Shown piece after piece: positions 52,238 to 60,240 of a DNA stretch of 64,000 nucleotides. This DNA comes from Klenkia sesuvii (GTDB lineage Bacteria; Actinomycetota; Actinomycetes; Mycobacteriales; Geodermatophilaceae). The notes under the pieces were generated by a model. The model was not told where the DNA came from, did no database searches, and saw nothing but the letters and a program-made list of their open reading frames with translations. A program made the translations under genes and the position numbers. Location: contig NZ_JBAPLU010000011.1 in assembly GCF_037083825.1 (NCBI RefSeq), positions 62,001 through 126,000 of the forward strand, in the 5' to 3' direction. Within the stretch, counting starts at the first letter, position 1; every line of letters begins with the position of its first letter.

Positions 52238-52262
52238 TCCACAACCGGAGCCCTTGTCCACC
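52238..52262. promoter_or_regulatory. Paired TCCACA-type motif, copy 1 (before the aldo/keto reductase)
   Basis: TCCACA (52238-52243) and TCCACC (52257-52262) are repeated directly with a 19-bp period. Flanking bases (ACCGGAG between, TTGTCCACCGA on the right) match the copies at 57945 and 62012. It lies in the 234-bp gap 52107-52340, which also holds a run of nine C (52140-52148) and a CCCGCC/GGCGGG hairpin but no gene. Confidence 0.55.
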
Positions 52263-52340
52263 GAGTGCTGCAGGAGGGTTGTCACCGGCGCCGGTACGTG
52301 CACTGGTTCAGCACCCGGCGCTCGGGGCAGGAACTGCTGC

Positions 52341-53396
52341 ATGCGATCACTGGACGTCGACGGGCTCGGGCAGGTCTCCCGGATCGGGCTGGGCACCTGG
52401 CAGTTCGGCTCCCGCGAGTGGGGTTACGGCGACGACTACGCCGACAGCGGGGCGACGGCCATCGTCCGGCGGGCACTCGAGCTCGGCATCACCCTGTTCG
52501 ACACCGCGGAGGTGTACGGCCCGGGGAAGAGCGAGCGCATCCTCGGTGCCGCGCTCGCCGACGACCGCGGCGACGTCGTCCTCGCCTCGAAGGTCCTCCC
52601 GGTCGCGCCGTTCCCCAAGCTGGTGCGCAAGGCGTGGCAGGGCAGCGCCGAGCGGCTGGGGGTGCGCCGCATCCCGCTCTACCAGGTGCACCAGCCCAAC
52701 CCGGTGGTCCCCGACACGGTGACCATGAAGGGCATGGGGGCGCTGCTGGACGAGGGCCGCATCGGGGCGGTCGGCGTCTCCAACTACTCCCTGGACCGGT
52801 GGCGGGCCGCCGACGACGCACTCGGCCGGCCGGTGATCAGCAACCAGGTCGAGTTCTCCCTCGCCGCCGCCGGCCCGCTGGAGGACCTCGTGCCCTTCGC
52901 CGAGGCGCACGACCGCCTGGTCATCGCCTACAGCCCGCTCGCGCAGGGGTTGCTCGGCGGGAAGTACGGCGTGGACAACCGGCCCGGCGGGGTGCGGGCG
53001 ATGAACAAGCTGTTCGGCACCGAGAACCTGCGGCGGGTCGAACCCCTGCTGGCGGTGCTGCGCGAGGTCGCCGACGCCCACGCCGTCGCACCCGCGCAGG
53101 TGGCGCTCGCCTGGCTGCTCGCCCAGCCGCGCACCGTGGCCATCCCCGGCGCCTCGACCGTCGAGCAGCTGGAGTTCAACGCCGCGGCCGCCGACCTCGA
53201 GCTGGGCGGCGACGAGGTCGCCGCGCTGACCGCCGCCGCGCGGGCCTTCCAGCCGCAGTCGGCGGTGAGCACGCTGGCCGAGCGGGCCAAGGAGGAGGCC
53301 GGGCCCTTGTTGGACCGGGCCCGCTCCGAGGCCGGGCCGTTGCTGGACCGGGCGGCCCCCGTGCTGGACCGGGTCAGGCAGGCCCTGCGGCGCTGA
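52341..53396 (+). CDS. Aldo/keto reductase with repeated C-terminal helix
   Basis: A 351-residue NADPH-dependent oxidoreductase of the AKR superfamily. The tetrad is visible: Asp and Tyr in LFDTAEVYGPGKSE, Lys in VVLASKVLP and His in LYQVHQPNPV. IGAVGVSNYSLDRW, VEFSLAAAG and AIPGASTVEQLE follow, and the barrel ends near residue 305. The last 40 residues are unusual: an 11-residue unit EAGPLLDRARS repeated two and a half times, predicted to form a helix. ATG 52341 was chosen because the barrel starts right after it. The substrate is unknown. Confidence 0.87.
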   Translation: MRSLDVDGLGQVSRIGLGTWQFGSREWGYGDDYADSGATAIVRRALELGITLFDTAEVYGPGKSERILGAALADDRGDVVLASKVLPVAPFPKLVRKAWQGSAERLGVRRIPLYQVHQPNPVVPDTVTMKGMGALLDEGRIGAVGVSNYSLDRWRAADDALGRPVISNQVEFSLAAAGPLEDLVPFAEAHDRLVIAYSPLAQGLLGGKYGVDNRPGGVRAMNKLFGTENLRRVEPLLAVLREVADAHAVAPAQVALAWLLAQPRTVAIPGASTVEQLEFNAAAADLELGGDEVAALTAAARAFQPQSAVSTLAERAKEEAGPLLDRARSEAGPLLDRAAPVLDRVRQALRR

Positions 53397-53799
53397 CGCC
53401 GGCCAGTCGCCGCACGAGCTGCAGCCCGGTGTCGCTGCCCGGCCAGTGCCGGTCCAGCGCACCCGGACCCGCGGTCCGCACGACCGAGCGCAGCACGAGC
53501 GCCACCACGACCGCGTCGTCGGCGTACCCGATCACCGGGACGACGTCGGGCACCAGGTCCAGGGGCGAGGCCAGGTAGACCAGCAGCAGGCCGAGCCGGA
53601 TGCGCACCCCGCGGGGCAGCGACGGGTCGGCGGCCAGCCGCTTGACCAGCCGGACGACGTCGGGCAGCAGCCGCAGCGCCTCCCGGGCCGACACCGTGTC
53701 GGGGTGCCTGCGGGCATACCCCCACAGCAGGCCGAGCAGCACGGCGTACACCAGCAGCAGCCCCGCCAGCACCCCGAGCACGACCTGCCACCACGTCAT
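53374..53799 (-). CDS. DUF1232 (YkvA-like) small membrane protein
   Basis: A 141-residue protein with an N-terminal membrane helix (VVLGVLAGLLLVYAVLLGLL). The DUF1232 core follows: LGLLLVYLASPLDLVPDVVPVIGYADDAVVV, recognised by its core SPLDLVPDVVPVIGYADD. The family is of unknown function and often sits near ion transporters. Its 3' end overlaps the convergent aldo/keto reductase by 23 bases. The start is ATG 53799; the 74-base gap before the argG stop shows nothing. Confidence 0.85.
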   Translation of the reverse strand: MTWWQVVLGVLAGLLLVYAVLLGLLWGYARRHPDTVSAREALRLLPDVVRLVKRLAADPSLPRGVRIRLGLLLVYLASPLDLVPDVVPVIGYADDAVVVALVLRSVVRTAGPGALDRHWPGSDTGLQLVRRLAGVSAAGPA

Positions 53800-53873
53800 C
53801 GGTGGAGTCTGCCCCGGGCGGCGTGGACCAGGGGGAGGACGGCCGCGTGCCCTCGGTCACGCACGGGGGCTCC

Positions 53874-55286
53874 TCAGTCGGTGCCGACCTCCATGGCGGC
53901 GCGGTCGAGCATCTGCTCGTCCTCGGAGGCCTCGCCGCGGGAGGCGATGGCGTCCGCCCCGCCGGCCTCGAGGTCGCCCACGAGGTCGGCGTGCGAGCCG
54001 AGCATGCCGATGGCGGCGTACTGCTCGAGCTTGGCGCGGGAGTCGGCGATGTCGAGGTTGCGCATCGTCAGCTGGCCGATGCGGTCGACCGGGCCGAACG
54101 CGGAGTCGGTGGTGCGCTCCATCGACAGCTTGTCGGGGTGGTAGCTGAACGACGGACCCTGGGTGTCGACGACCGCCCAGTCCTCGCCCCGGCGCAGGCG
54201 CACGGTGACTTGCCCGGTCACCGCGGCGCCGACCCAGCGCTGCAGCGACTCGCGCAGCATCAGGCCCTGCGGGTCCAGCCACCGGCCCTCGTACATCAGC
54301 CGGCCGAGGCGACGGCCCTCGCGGTGGTAGGTCTCGAGGGTGTCCTCGTTGTGGATGGCGTTGACCAGCCGCTCGTAGGCGATGTGCAGCAGGGCCATGC
54401 CCGGGGCCTCGTAGATGCCGCGGCTCTTGGCCTCGATGATTCGGTTCTCGATCTGGTCGCTCATGCCCAGCCCGTGCCGCCCGCCGACGGCGTTGGCCGC
54501 CAGGACGAGCTCGACGTCGGAGTCGAAGCGTCGGCCGTCGATGCTGACCGGCCGGCCCTGCTCGAACCCGATCGTGACGTCCTCGGGCTCGATCTCCACG
54601 GCCGGGTCCCAGAACCGCACGCCCATGATCGGCTGCACGATCTCGATGCTGGTGTCCAGGTGCTCCAGCGACTTGGCCTCGTGCGTGGCCCCCCAGATGT
54701 TGGCGTCGGTGGAGTAGGCCTTCTCGGTGGAGTCGCGGTAGGGCAGGTCGTGGGCGACCAGCCACTCGCTCATCTCCTTGCGGCCACCCAGCTCGGTGAC
54801 GAACTGCGCGTCCAGCCAGGGCTTGTAGATGCGCAGCTCGGGGTTGGCCAGCAGGCCGTACCGGTAGAAGCGCTCGATGTCGTTGCCCTTGAAGGTGGAG
54901 CCGTCGCCCCAGATGCCGACGCCGTCCTCCAGCATGGCCCGCACCAGCAGGGTCCCGGTGACCGCGCGGCCCAGGGGGGTGGTGTTGAAGTAGGCGCGCC
55001 CACCCGAGCGGATGTGGAAGGCGCCGCAGGTCAGCGCGGCCAGGCCCTCCTCGACCAGGGCGGCCCGGCAGTCCACGAGCCGGGAGAGCTCGGCGCCGTA
55101 CTGCGTGGCCCGGCCGGGGATCGACCCGATGTCGGTCTCGTCGTACTGGCCGATGTCGGCGGTGTAGGTGCAGGGCACCGCTCCCTTGTCGCGCATCCAC
55201 GCGACCGCCACGGAGGTGTCGAGACCACCGGAGAAGGCGATGCCGACGCGCTCGCCGACGGGGAGGGACGTGAGGACCTTGGACAC
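53874..55286 (-). CDS. argG: Argininosuccinate synthase (long form)
   Basis: ArgG condenses citrulline and aspartate with ATP in arginine synthesis. The ATP motif is VGIAFSGGLDTSVAVAW (S-G-G-x-D-T-S). TADIGQYDETDIGSIPGRA, GSTFKGNDIERFYRYG, KPWLDAQFVTELGGRKEMSEW (cores cited) and AYSTDANIWGATHEAKSLE follow. At 470 residues it is the longer E. coli-like type rather than the 400-residue form usual in actinobacterial arg operons, and no other arg gene is nearby. GTG 55286 lacks a ribosome site; a -10-like hexamer lies eight bases upstream, suggesting a leaderless message. Confidence 0.95.
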   Translation of the reverse strand: MSKVLTSLPVGERVGIAFSGGLDTSVAVAWMRDKGAVPCTYTADIGQYDETDIGSIPGRATQYGAELSRLVDCRAALVEEGLAALTCGAFHIRSGGRAYFNTTPLGRAVTGTLLVRAMLEDGVGIWGDGSTFKGNDIERFYRYGLLANPELRIYKPWLDAQFVTELGGRKEMSEWLVAHDLPYRDSTEKAYSTDANIWGATHEAKSLEHLDTSIEIVQPIMGVRFWDPAVEIEPEDVTIGFEQGRPVSIDGRRFDSDVELVLAANAVGGRHGLGMSDQIENRIIEAKSRGIYEAPGMALLHIAYERLVNAIHNEDTLETYHREGRRLGRLMYEGRWLDPQGLMLRESLQRWVGAAVTGQVTVRLRRGEDWAVVDTQGPSFSYHPDKLSMERTTDSAFGPVDRIGQLTMRNLDIADSRAKLEQYAAIGMLGSHADLVGDLEAGGADAIASRGEASEDEQMLDRAAMEVGTD

Positions 55287-55294
55287 GACAAGAG

Positions 55295-55300
55295 ATTATG
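55295..55300 (-). promoter_or_regulatory. -10-like hexamer giving a leaderless argG transcript
   Basis: CATAAT on the minus strand ends eight bases before the argG GTG and sits in the only AT-rich patch nearby. Transcription would begin at or next to the start codon. No clear -35 box is visible; TGACAA lies 12 bases further upstream, too close for a standard spacing. Confidence 0.4.
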
Positions 55301-55315
55301 CACGCCTCCGCATTG

Positions 55316-55963
55316 TCATGCAGAGTCGGGGTCGGCCAACCCGTGCTCGATGGCGTACCGGGTGAGCTCGACCCGGTTGTGCAGCTGCAGCTTGCGCAGC
55401 GTGTTCTGCACGTGGTTCTCCACCGTGCGGTGGGACAGCACCAGCCGCTCGGCGATCGCCTTCGCCGACAGCCCCCGGCTGACCAGCTTGAGCACCTCGG
55501 TCTCCCGCTCGGTCAGCCGCGGAGCGCCGTCGTCCGGACCGGACTGCAGCCGCCGGTACTCACCGAGCAGCAACCCGGCGAGGCCGGCGGAGAACACCGC
55601 GTCACCGGCCGCCGTGCGGGTGACCGCGTCGGCCAGCTCGTCGGCCGAGGCCGACTTGACCAGGTAGCCCGAGGCGCCGGCCTTGACCGCCTCGAGGACG
55701 TCGGCCTGCTCGGCGCTGGCCGACAGCACCAGCACCCGGGTGGCCGGCAGGGCCGCGACGACGTCCCGGGTGGCGTCGACCCCGGACCCCTCGCCCAGCT
55801 GCAGGTCCATCACCACCACGTCGGGACGCACGGCCCGCGCCCGGCGGACGGCGGCCCCGACGTCGCCCGCCGTCGCGACCACCTCGAAGCCGCGGGCCAC
55901 CAGGTCGCGCTCCACGGCCTCGCGCCACATCGGGTGGTCGTCGACCACCATCACCGTCGTCAT
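55316..55963 (-). CDS. NarL/FixJ (LuxR-type) response regulator
   Basis: A 215-residue regulator. The receiver domain has the acidic pair DD (8-9), the phosphate acceptor Asp 53 in VVVMDLQLGEG, and Lys in YLVKSAS. The C-terminal LuxR helix-turn-helix reads LTERETEVLKLVSRGLSAKA and LVLSHRTVENHVQNTLRKLQ. It is made with the histidine kinase upstream (ATGA overlap, 55960-55963), so the pair is cognate. The promoter target is unknown. Confidence 0.93.
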   Translation of the reverse strand: MTTVMVVDDHPMWREAVERDLVARGFEVVATAGDVGAAVRRARAVRPDVVVMDLQLGEGSGVDATRDVVAALPATRVLVLSASAEQADVLEAVKAGASGYLVKSASADELADAVTRTAAGDAVFSAGLAGLLLGEYRRLQSGPDDGAPRLTERETEVLKLVSRGLSAKAIAERLVLSHRTVENHVQNTLRKLQLHNRVELTRYAIEHGLADPDSA

Positions 55964-57084
55964 CGTCCGGTCCCCCTCGGGATCGTCAGCTCCCACTCGG
56001 TGCCCTGGCCCGGGCCGGTGTGCAGGACGGCGGTGCCGCCCAGGTCGGCCAGCCTGCCGCAGATCGACGAGCGCACCCCGTGGTGGCCCTCGGTGACCGC
56101 CCTGGCCAGCCGGCCCTCGGGGATGCCGGGGCCGTCGTCGCGCACCACGACGACCACCTCGTCGTCGGCCGGCTCCAGCGACACCCACGACCGGGCGCCC
56201 GGGGCGTGCTCGGCGGTGTTGGCCAGGGCCTCGCGCACCGCCGCGGCCAGCTCCGCCGTCGTGCCCGCGGGCAGCTCGACCGGCCCGGCGGGCCCGGCGA
56301 CCTCGACGTCGGGGGTGGCCAGCAGGCGCAGCACGGCACCCAGGTCGGCGGTGCCCACCGCCACCTCGGGGCCGGTGGTGAGCAACCCCCGCAGGGCGAC
56401 CTCCTGCTCGGCGGCCAGCCGGGCCAGGTCGGCGAGCCCGTCGGCGGACTCGGCGCGCCGCCGCACCGCGGCCAGCACCTGCAGCACGCCGTCGTGCACC
56501 GCCCTGCCCAGCCGCTCCCGCTCGGCGGCGGCGGCCTGGGCGGCCGCCGCCGCGCGCAGCACCAGCTCGGCCTGCTGGGTGATGGTCGCCGCGTGGCCCA
56601 GCAGCACCGCGACCAGCACGAGCAGGGTGAGGTTGAAGACCTCGCGGTCCCCGACGTACCCGCGCATGAAGGTGACCGCGGCCCAGACCACCAGCGCCCC
56701 CACCAGGCCGCCGCCCCGCCCGCGCACCAGCGCCATCGCCAGGGCCGGCCCGGCGACCCAGATCGAGGTGACGATGGGCGCCCCCTCGCCGAAGGCGCCC
56801 GCGGGTTGGGTGGCCACGGTGGCGGCCAGCAGCAGCACGGTCACGCCGAGGTCGAGCAGCGCCGTGCGGGTGCGGCGGCCGGCGGCTCGGCTGTAGGCGG
56901 CGGTGACCACCCCGGTCCACGCGGCCATCGCGGCGAGCACGGCCAGCGGGGCGACCACCCCGGGGTAGTCGTCGCGCTCGCGGAACCACCCGGCCACCGC
57001 CAGCACCCAGGCCACCAGCCGGAAGGCCACCACCACCCGCCACAGCGGGGTGAGCAGGTCGCGGTGCTGCAGGGGGTCGCCCAT
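55960..57084 (-). CDS. Sensor histidine kinase (HisKA_3 type)
   Basis: A 374-residue membrane kinase. Five to six hydrophobic helices (residues 15-180) form a MASE-like sensor without a clear periplasmic domain. ERERLGRAVHDGVLQVLAAV carries the phosphorylated His, and the ATPase domain shows AAAVREALANTAEHA (N box) and VVRDDGPGIPEGR (G1). Between them is a long Ala-rich helix. ATG 57084 shares its A with the upstream HAD-IB stop (TGATG), so HAD-IB, kinase and regulator form one unit. Confidence 0.9.
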   Translation of the reverse strand: MGDPLQHRDLLTPLWRVVVAFRLVAWVLAVAGWFRERDDYPGVVAPLAVLAAMAAWTGVVTAAYSRAAGRRTRTALLDLGVTVLLLAATVATQPAGAFGEGAPIVTSIWVAGPALAMALVRGRGGGLVGALVVWAAVTFMRGYVGDREVFNLTLLVLVAVLLGHAATITQQAELVLRAAAAAQAAAAERERLGRAVHDGVLQVLAAVRRRAESADGLADLARLAAEQEVALRGLLTTGPEVAVGTADLGAVLRLLATPDVEVAGPAGPVELPAGTTAELAAAVREALANTAEHAPGARSWVSLEPADDEVVVVVRDDGPGIPEGRLARAVTEGHHGVRSSICGRLADLGGTAVLHTGPGQGTEWELTIPRGTGR

Positions 57085-57893
57085 CAGGCGCGGCGGGCCG
57101 TGCCCAGCGCCCGACGGCGGACGTACCAGGCCAGCCCGACGACCGCGGCCCCGACGCCGACCGCGGCCCCGGTGACCACCTGCCCGCGCTGCACCGAGCG
57201 GGAGCTCAGCGCCACCGGACGGCGGAACTCCAGCACCGGCCAGCCGCGCTCGGCCGCGGCCCGGCGCAGCGCGCGGTCGGGGTTGACCGCGGTGGGGTGG
57301 CCCACCGCCGTGAGCATGGGGAGGTCGGTGATGGAGTCGGAGTAGGCGTGGCAGTCGGCCAGGTCGTAGCCCTGCTCGGCGGCGACCGCCCGCATCGCCT
57401 CGGCCTTCCCCTCGCCGTAGGCGTAGAACTCGATCTCGCCGGTGTAGCGCCCGTCGACGACCACCATGCGGGTGGCCACCACCCGGTCGACGCCGAGCAT
57501 CTCGCCGATCGGCTCGACCATCTCGGCCCCGCTGCTGGAGACCACGACGACCTCGCGGCCGGCCGCCCGGTGCGCCTCGACCAGGTCCACGGCCTCGGCG
57601 TAGACCAGGGGGTCGACGATGCTGTGCAGGGTCTCCCGCACGATCTCGTGCACCGTGTCGACGCTCCAGCCGGTGCACATGGCGGTGATCTGCGCGCGCA
57701 TCCGCTCCATCTGCACCGCGTCGGCACCGGCCAGGGAGAACACGAACTGGGCGTAGGCGCCCTTGAGCACGGCCCGGCGGTTGATCAACCCGCCCTGGAA
57801 GAACGGCCGACCGAAGGCCAGCGTGCTGGACTTCGCGATCACGGTCTTGTCCAGGTCGAAGAACACCGCACTGCGGGGCTCGTCGCGGGTCAT
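57084..57893 (-). CDS. HAD-IB family hydrolase with C-terminal membrane anchor
   Basis: A 269-residue phosphatase of the SerB-like HAD-IB subfamily. Motif I is AVFFDLDKTVIAKSS, motif II is VVVSSSGAEMVEPIG, and motif III is CHAYSDSITDLPMLTAVG. Its C-terminal 40 residues hold one membrane helix (VVTGAAVGVGAAVVGLAWYV) and basic residues. This gene next to ssd-tadABC matches the Rv3661-Rv3660c neighbourhood of Mycobacterium tuberculosis, as I recall it. The substrate is unknown. ATG 57893 is 126 bases from the divergent ssd start. Confidence 0.88.
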   Translation of the reverse strand: MTRDEPRSAVFFDLDKTVIAKSSTLAFGRPFFQGGLINRRAVLKGAYAQFVFSLAGADAVQMERMRAQITAMCTGWSVDTVHEIVRETLHSIVDPLVYAEAVDLVEAHRAAGREVVVVSSSGAEMVEPIGEMLGVDRVVATRMVVVDGRYTGEIEFYAYGEGKAEAMRAVAAEQGYDLADCHAYSDSITDLPMLTAVGHPTAVNPDRALRRAAAERGWPVLEFRRPVALSSRSVQRGQVVTGAAVGVGAAVVGLAWYVRRRALGTARRA

Positions 57894-57944
57894 GGGGCAC
57901 GAGGCTAAGGGCAGCACGGCCCACCGACGGCCGGCGCGCCGTCG

Positions 57945-57969
57945 TCCACACCCGGAGGGGTTGTCCACA
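57945..57969. promoter_or_regulatory. Paired TCCACA motif, copy 2 (before ssd-tad)
   Basis: GTCGTCCACA and TTGTCCACAGAT place TCCACA at 57945-57950 and 57964-57969, a 19-bp period. It lies in the divergent gap between the HAD-IB gene and ssd, 50 bases before the ssd start. TTGTCCACA also equals the actinobacterial DnaA-box consensus. Confidence 0.65.
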
Positions 57970-58019
57970 GATCCGCCGCAGGCCTCCCGCGGCGCTCCGC
58001 GGCGGTGCTCACTGGCCGC

Positions 58020-59078
58020 GTGGACGAACACCCCCTGGTGATCAGCGCCGACGAGGCGCTGGTCGACGACCTGCTGCACCTGCTGGCCGCGGCCGGCACC
58101 ATCCCCGAGCTCACCCACGGCGGGTCCGCGCTGCGCCGCGCGCACCGCGCGGCCCCGCTGGTGGTGCTCGGCGCCGACGTGCTCGGCGCGGCCGCCGTGC
58201 GGGCGCTGCCCCGGCGTCCGGGAGTCCTGGTGGCCAGCCGCGACGAGCTGACCGGGGAGGAGTTCCAGGCCGCCCTGGCCGTGGGCGCCGAGCGGGTGGT
58301 CGTGCTCCCCCGCGACGAGGGCTGGCTGGTCGAGCGGGCCGCCCGGGCCGTGCGCGACCCCGTCGACCCCGGGGCGCTGGTGGTGGTGTCGGGGGCCAGC
58401 GGCGGCGCCGGGGCGAGCACGCTGGCCACCGCCCTGGCCCTGGGCGTGCGCGGCGAGCGGGGTGCGGTGCTCGTCGACGCCGACCCCACGGGCGGTGGGC
58501 TCGACCTGCTGCTGGGCGCGGAGTGGTCCGAGGGCCTGCGGTGGCCGGACCTGACCGGGTTGCGCGGCCGGGTGGACGGCGCCGCGGTGGTGGCCTCGCT
58601 GCCGCTGGCCCACGGGGTGCACGTGCTCGCCCCCTCCCGCGAGGTGCCCTGCCTCCCGCCCCCGGAGGCCCTGCAGGCGGTGGTGTCCGCTGCCCGCACC
58701 GACGGCCACCCGGTCGTGCTCGACCTGCCCCGGGGCGCCGACCCGGCGTTCGCCGAGCATCTGCTGGCCGAGGCCGACCTCGGCGTCCTCGTCGTCCCGG
58801 GGCGGGTGCGCGCGCTCGGTGCCGCCGGGTTGCTGCTGGCCGGCCCGGTCTGGGGCCGTGCGGTGGTGGTGGCCCGCACGGCACCCGGCGGCGTCGGCGC
58901 CGGCGAGGTCGCGACGGCGCTCGGGCGCCCCGTCGCGGCCGAACTGGTGCACGACCGCTCGGCGCAGGCTCGCGGCGAACGCGGCGAGCCACCGCAGGTC
59001 GGGGCCCGCACGCCACTGGGTCAGGTGGTCCGCCGGCTGCTGCCCCGGCTCGACCAGCGGGCGGTGGCCGGTGCCTGA
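58020..59078 (+). CDS. ssd: Septum-site-determining protein Ssd / CpaE-like ATPase of the Tad locus
   Basis: A 352-residue MinD/CpaE-like protein. Residues 1-115 form a receiver-like domain without phosphorylation residues (LVISADEALVDDLLHLLAAAG). The ATPase domain starts with a deviant Walker A, VVSGASGGAGASTLATALA, then VLVDADPTGGGLDLLLG and PVVLDLPRGADP. CpaE-type proteins localise the Tad pilus machine at the membrane; the M. tuberculosis counterpart Rv3660c affects septation. I take GTG 58020; GTG 58005 is also in frame. It overlaps tadA by eight bases. Confidence 0.85.
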   Translation: MDEHPLVISADEALVDDLLHLLAAAGTIPELTHGGSALRRAHRAAPLVVLGADVLGAAAVRALPRRPGVLVASRDELTGEEFQAALAVGAERVVVLPRDEGWLVERAARAVRDPVDPGALVVVSGASGGAGASTLATALALGVRGERGAVLVDADPTGGGLDLLLGAEWSEGLRWPDLTGLRGRVDGAAVVASLPLAHGVHVLAPSREVPCLPPPEALQAVVSAARTDGHPVVLDLPRGADPAFAEHLLAEADLGVLVVPGRVRALGAAGLLLAGPVWGRAVVVARTAPGGVGAGEVATALGRPVAAELVHDRSAQARGERGEPPQVGARTPLGQVVRRLLPRLDQRAVAGA

Positions 59079-60240
59079 CCCGCTGGTGGACCGGGTGCGG
59101 GCCCGGCTCGCCGGTGGTGCCGGGCCGCCGGACCAGGCCACCGTGGCCGCGTTGGTGCGCCAGGAGAGCGGTGGTCTGCTGGGCGACGGCGACGTGCTCA
59201 CCGCCGTCCGCGCGGCGGTCGACGAGCTCTCGGGTGCCGGGGTGCTCGAACCGCTGCTGCGGGCGCCGGGCACCACCGACGTGCTGGTGGTCGGCCCCGA
59301 CCAGGTGTGGGTCGACCGGGGTGCGGGGCTCGAGCGCACCGCTGTGCGGTTCACCGACGACGACGCGGTGCGGCGGCTGGCCGTGCGGCTGGCCGGGTCC
59401 GCCGGACGTCGGCTGGACGACGCCGCACCGTGGGTCGACGTCGGCCTGCCCGACGGCACCCGGTTGCACGCCGTCCTGCCACCGGTCTCGGGCAGCGGCA
59501 CCTGCCTGTCGCTGCGGGTGCTGCGCCGCGCCCGGCTGGGCCTCGCCGACCTCGCCGGTGCCGGGGCGCTGCCGGGGCGGTCCGCGGAGCTGCTCACCGC
59601 ACTGGTGCGGCGGCGGGTGGCCTTCCTGGTCACCGGCGGCACCGGCACCGGCAAGACCACCCTGCTCTCGGCCCTGCTGGGCCTGGCCGACCCGGGCGAG
59701 CGGCTGCTGCTCTGCGAGGACGCCGCCGAGCTTGACCCGGCGCACCCGCACGTCGTCCGGCTCCTCACCCGCCCGGCCAACGTCGAGGGGGTGGGCGCGG
59801 TCGACCTGCGCGACCTGGTGCGCCAGGCGCTGCGGATGCGGCCCGACCGGCTGGTGGTCGGCGAGGTGCGGGGGCCCGAGGTGGTCGACCTGCTGGCCGC
59901 GCTGAACACCGGCCACGACGGCGGCTGCGGCACCCTGCACGTCAACCGGGTGGTCGACGTCCCGGCGCGGCTCGAAGCGCTCGGGACGGCGGCCGGGCTC
60001 GGACGCGCCGCCGTGCACAGCCAGGCCGCCGCGGCCCTGTCGGTGGTGGTCCACCTGCGACGCGGCTCGGCCGGCCGACAGGTGCACGAGATCGGGCTGG
60101 TCCGCCGGGCCGGCGAGCTCGTCGAGGTCGAGCCCGGGTGGCGGGCCGACGGCGGCCCGGCGCCGGCGGCGGCCGAGCTGCACGAGATGCTCGGCCGGGC
60201 GGCTGCGGCGGTACCCGGGGTACCCGGGGTGCCCTGGTGA
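59071..60240 (+). CDS. tadA: TadA/CpaF-like pilus assembly ATPase
   Basis: A 389-residue type II/IV secretion ATPase that powers Tad pilus assembly. Walker A is VTGGTGTGKTTLLSALLGL, the Asp box is LLLCEDAAELDP, Walker B is RLVVGEVRGPEVVDLLAAL, and the His box is GGCGTLHVNRVVD. The N-terminal domain (residues 40-140) has the VLVVGPDQVWVDRG strand and LRRLAVRLAG helix typical of CpaF. GTG 59071 overlaps ssd, and the stop overlaps tadB (GTGA). Confidence 0.93.
   Translation: MPDPLVDRVRARLAGGAGPPDQATVAALVRQESGGLLGDGDVLTAVRAAVDELSGAGVLEPLLRAPGTTDVLVVGPDQVWVDRGAGLERTAVRFTDDDAVRRLAVRLAGSAGRRLDDAAPWVDVGLPDGTRLHAVLPPVSGSGTCLSLRVLRRARLGLADLAGAGALPGRSAELLTALVRRRVAFLVTGGTGTGKTTLLSALLGLADPGERLLLCEDAAELDPAHPHVVRLLTRPANVEGVGAVDLRDLVRQALRMRPDRLVVGEVRGPEVVDLLAALNTGHDGGCGTLHVNRVVDVPARLEALGTAAGLGRAAVHSQAAAALSVVVHLRRGSAGRQVHEIGLVRRAGELVEVEPGWRADGGPAPAAAELHEMLGRAAAAVPGVPGVPW

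Noticed and set aside
56520..56560. GC-rich inverted repeat in the histidine kinase gene
   Set aside because: It comes from alternating Ala codons in a poly-Ala helix and has no copy elsewhere in the window.
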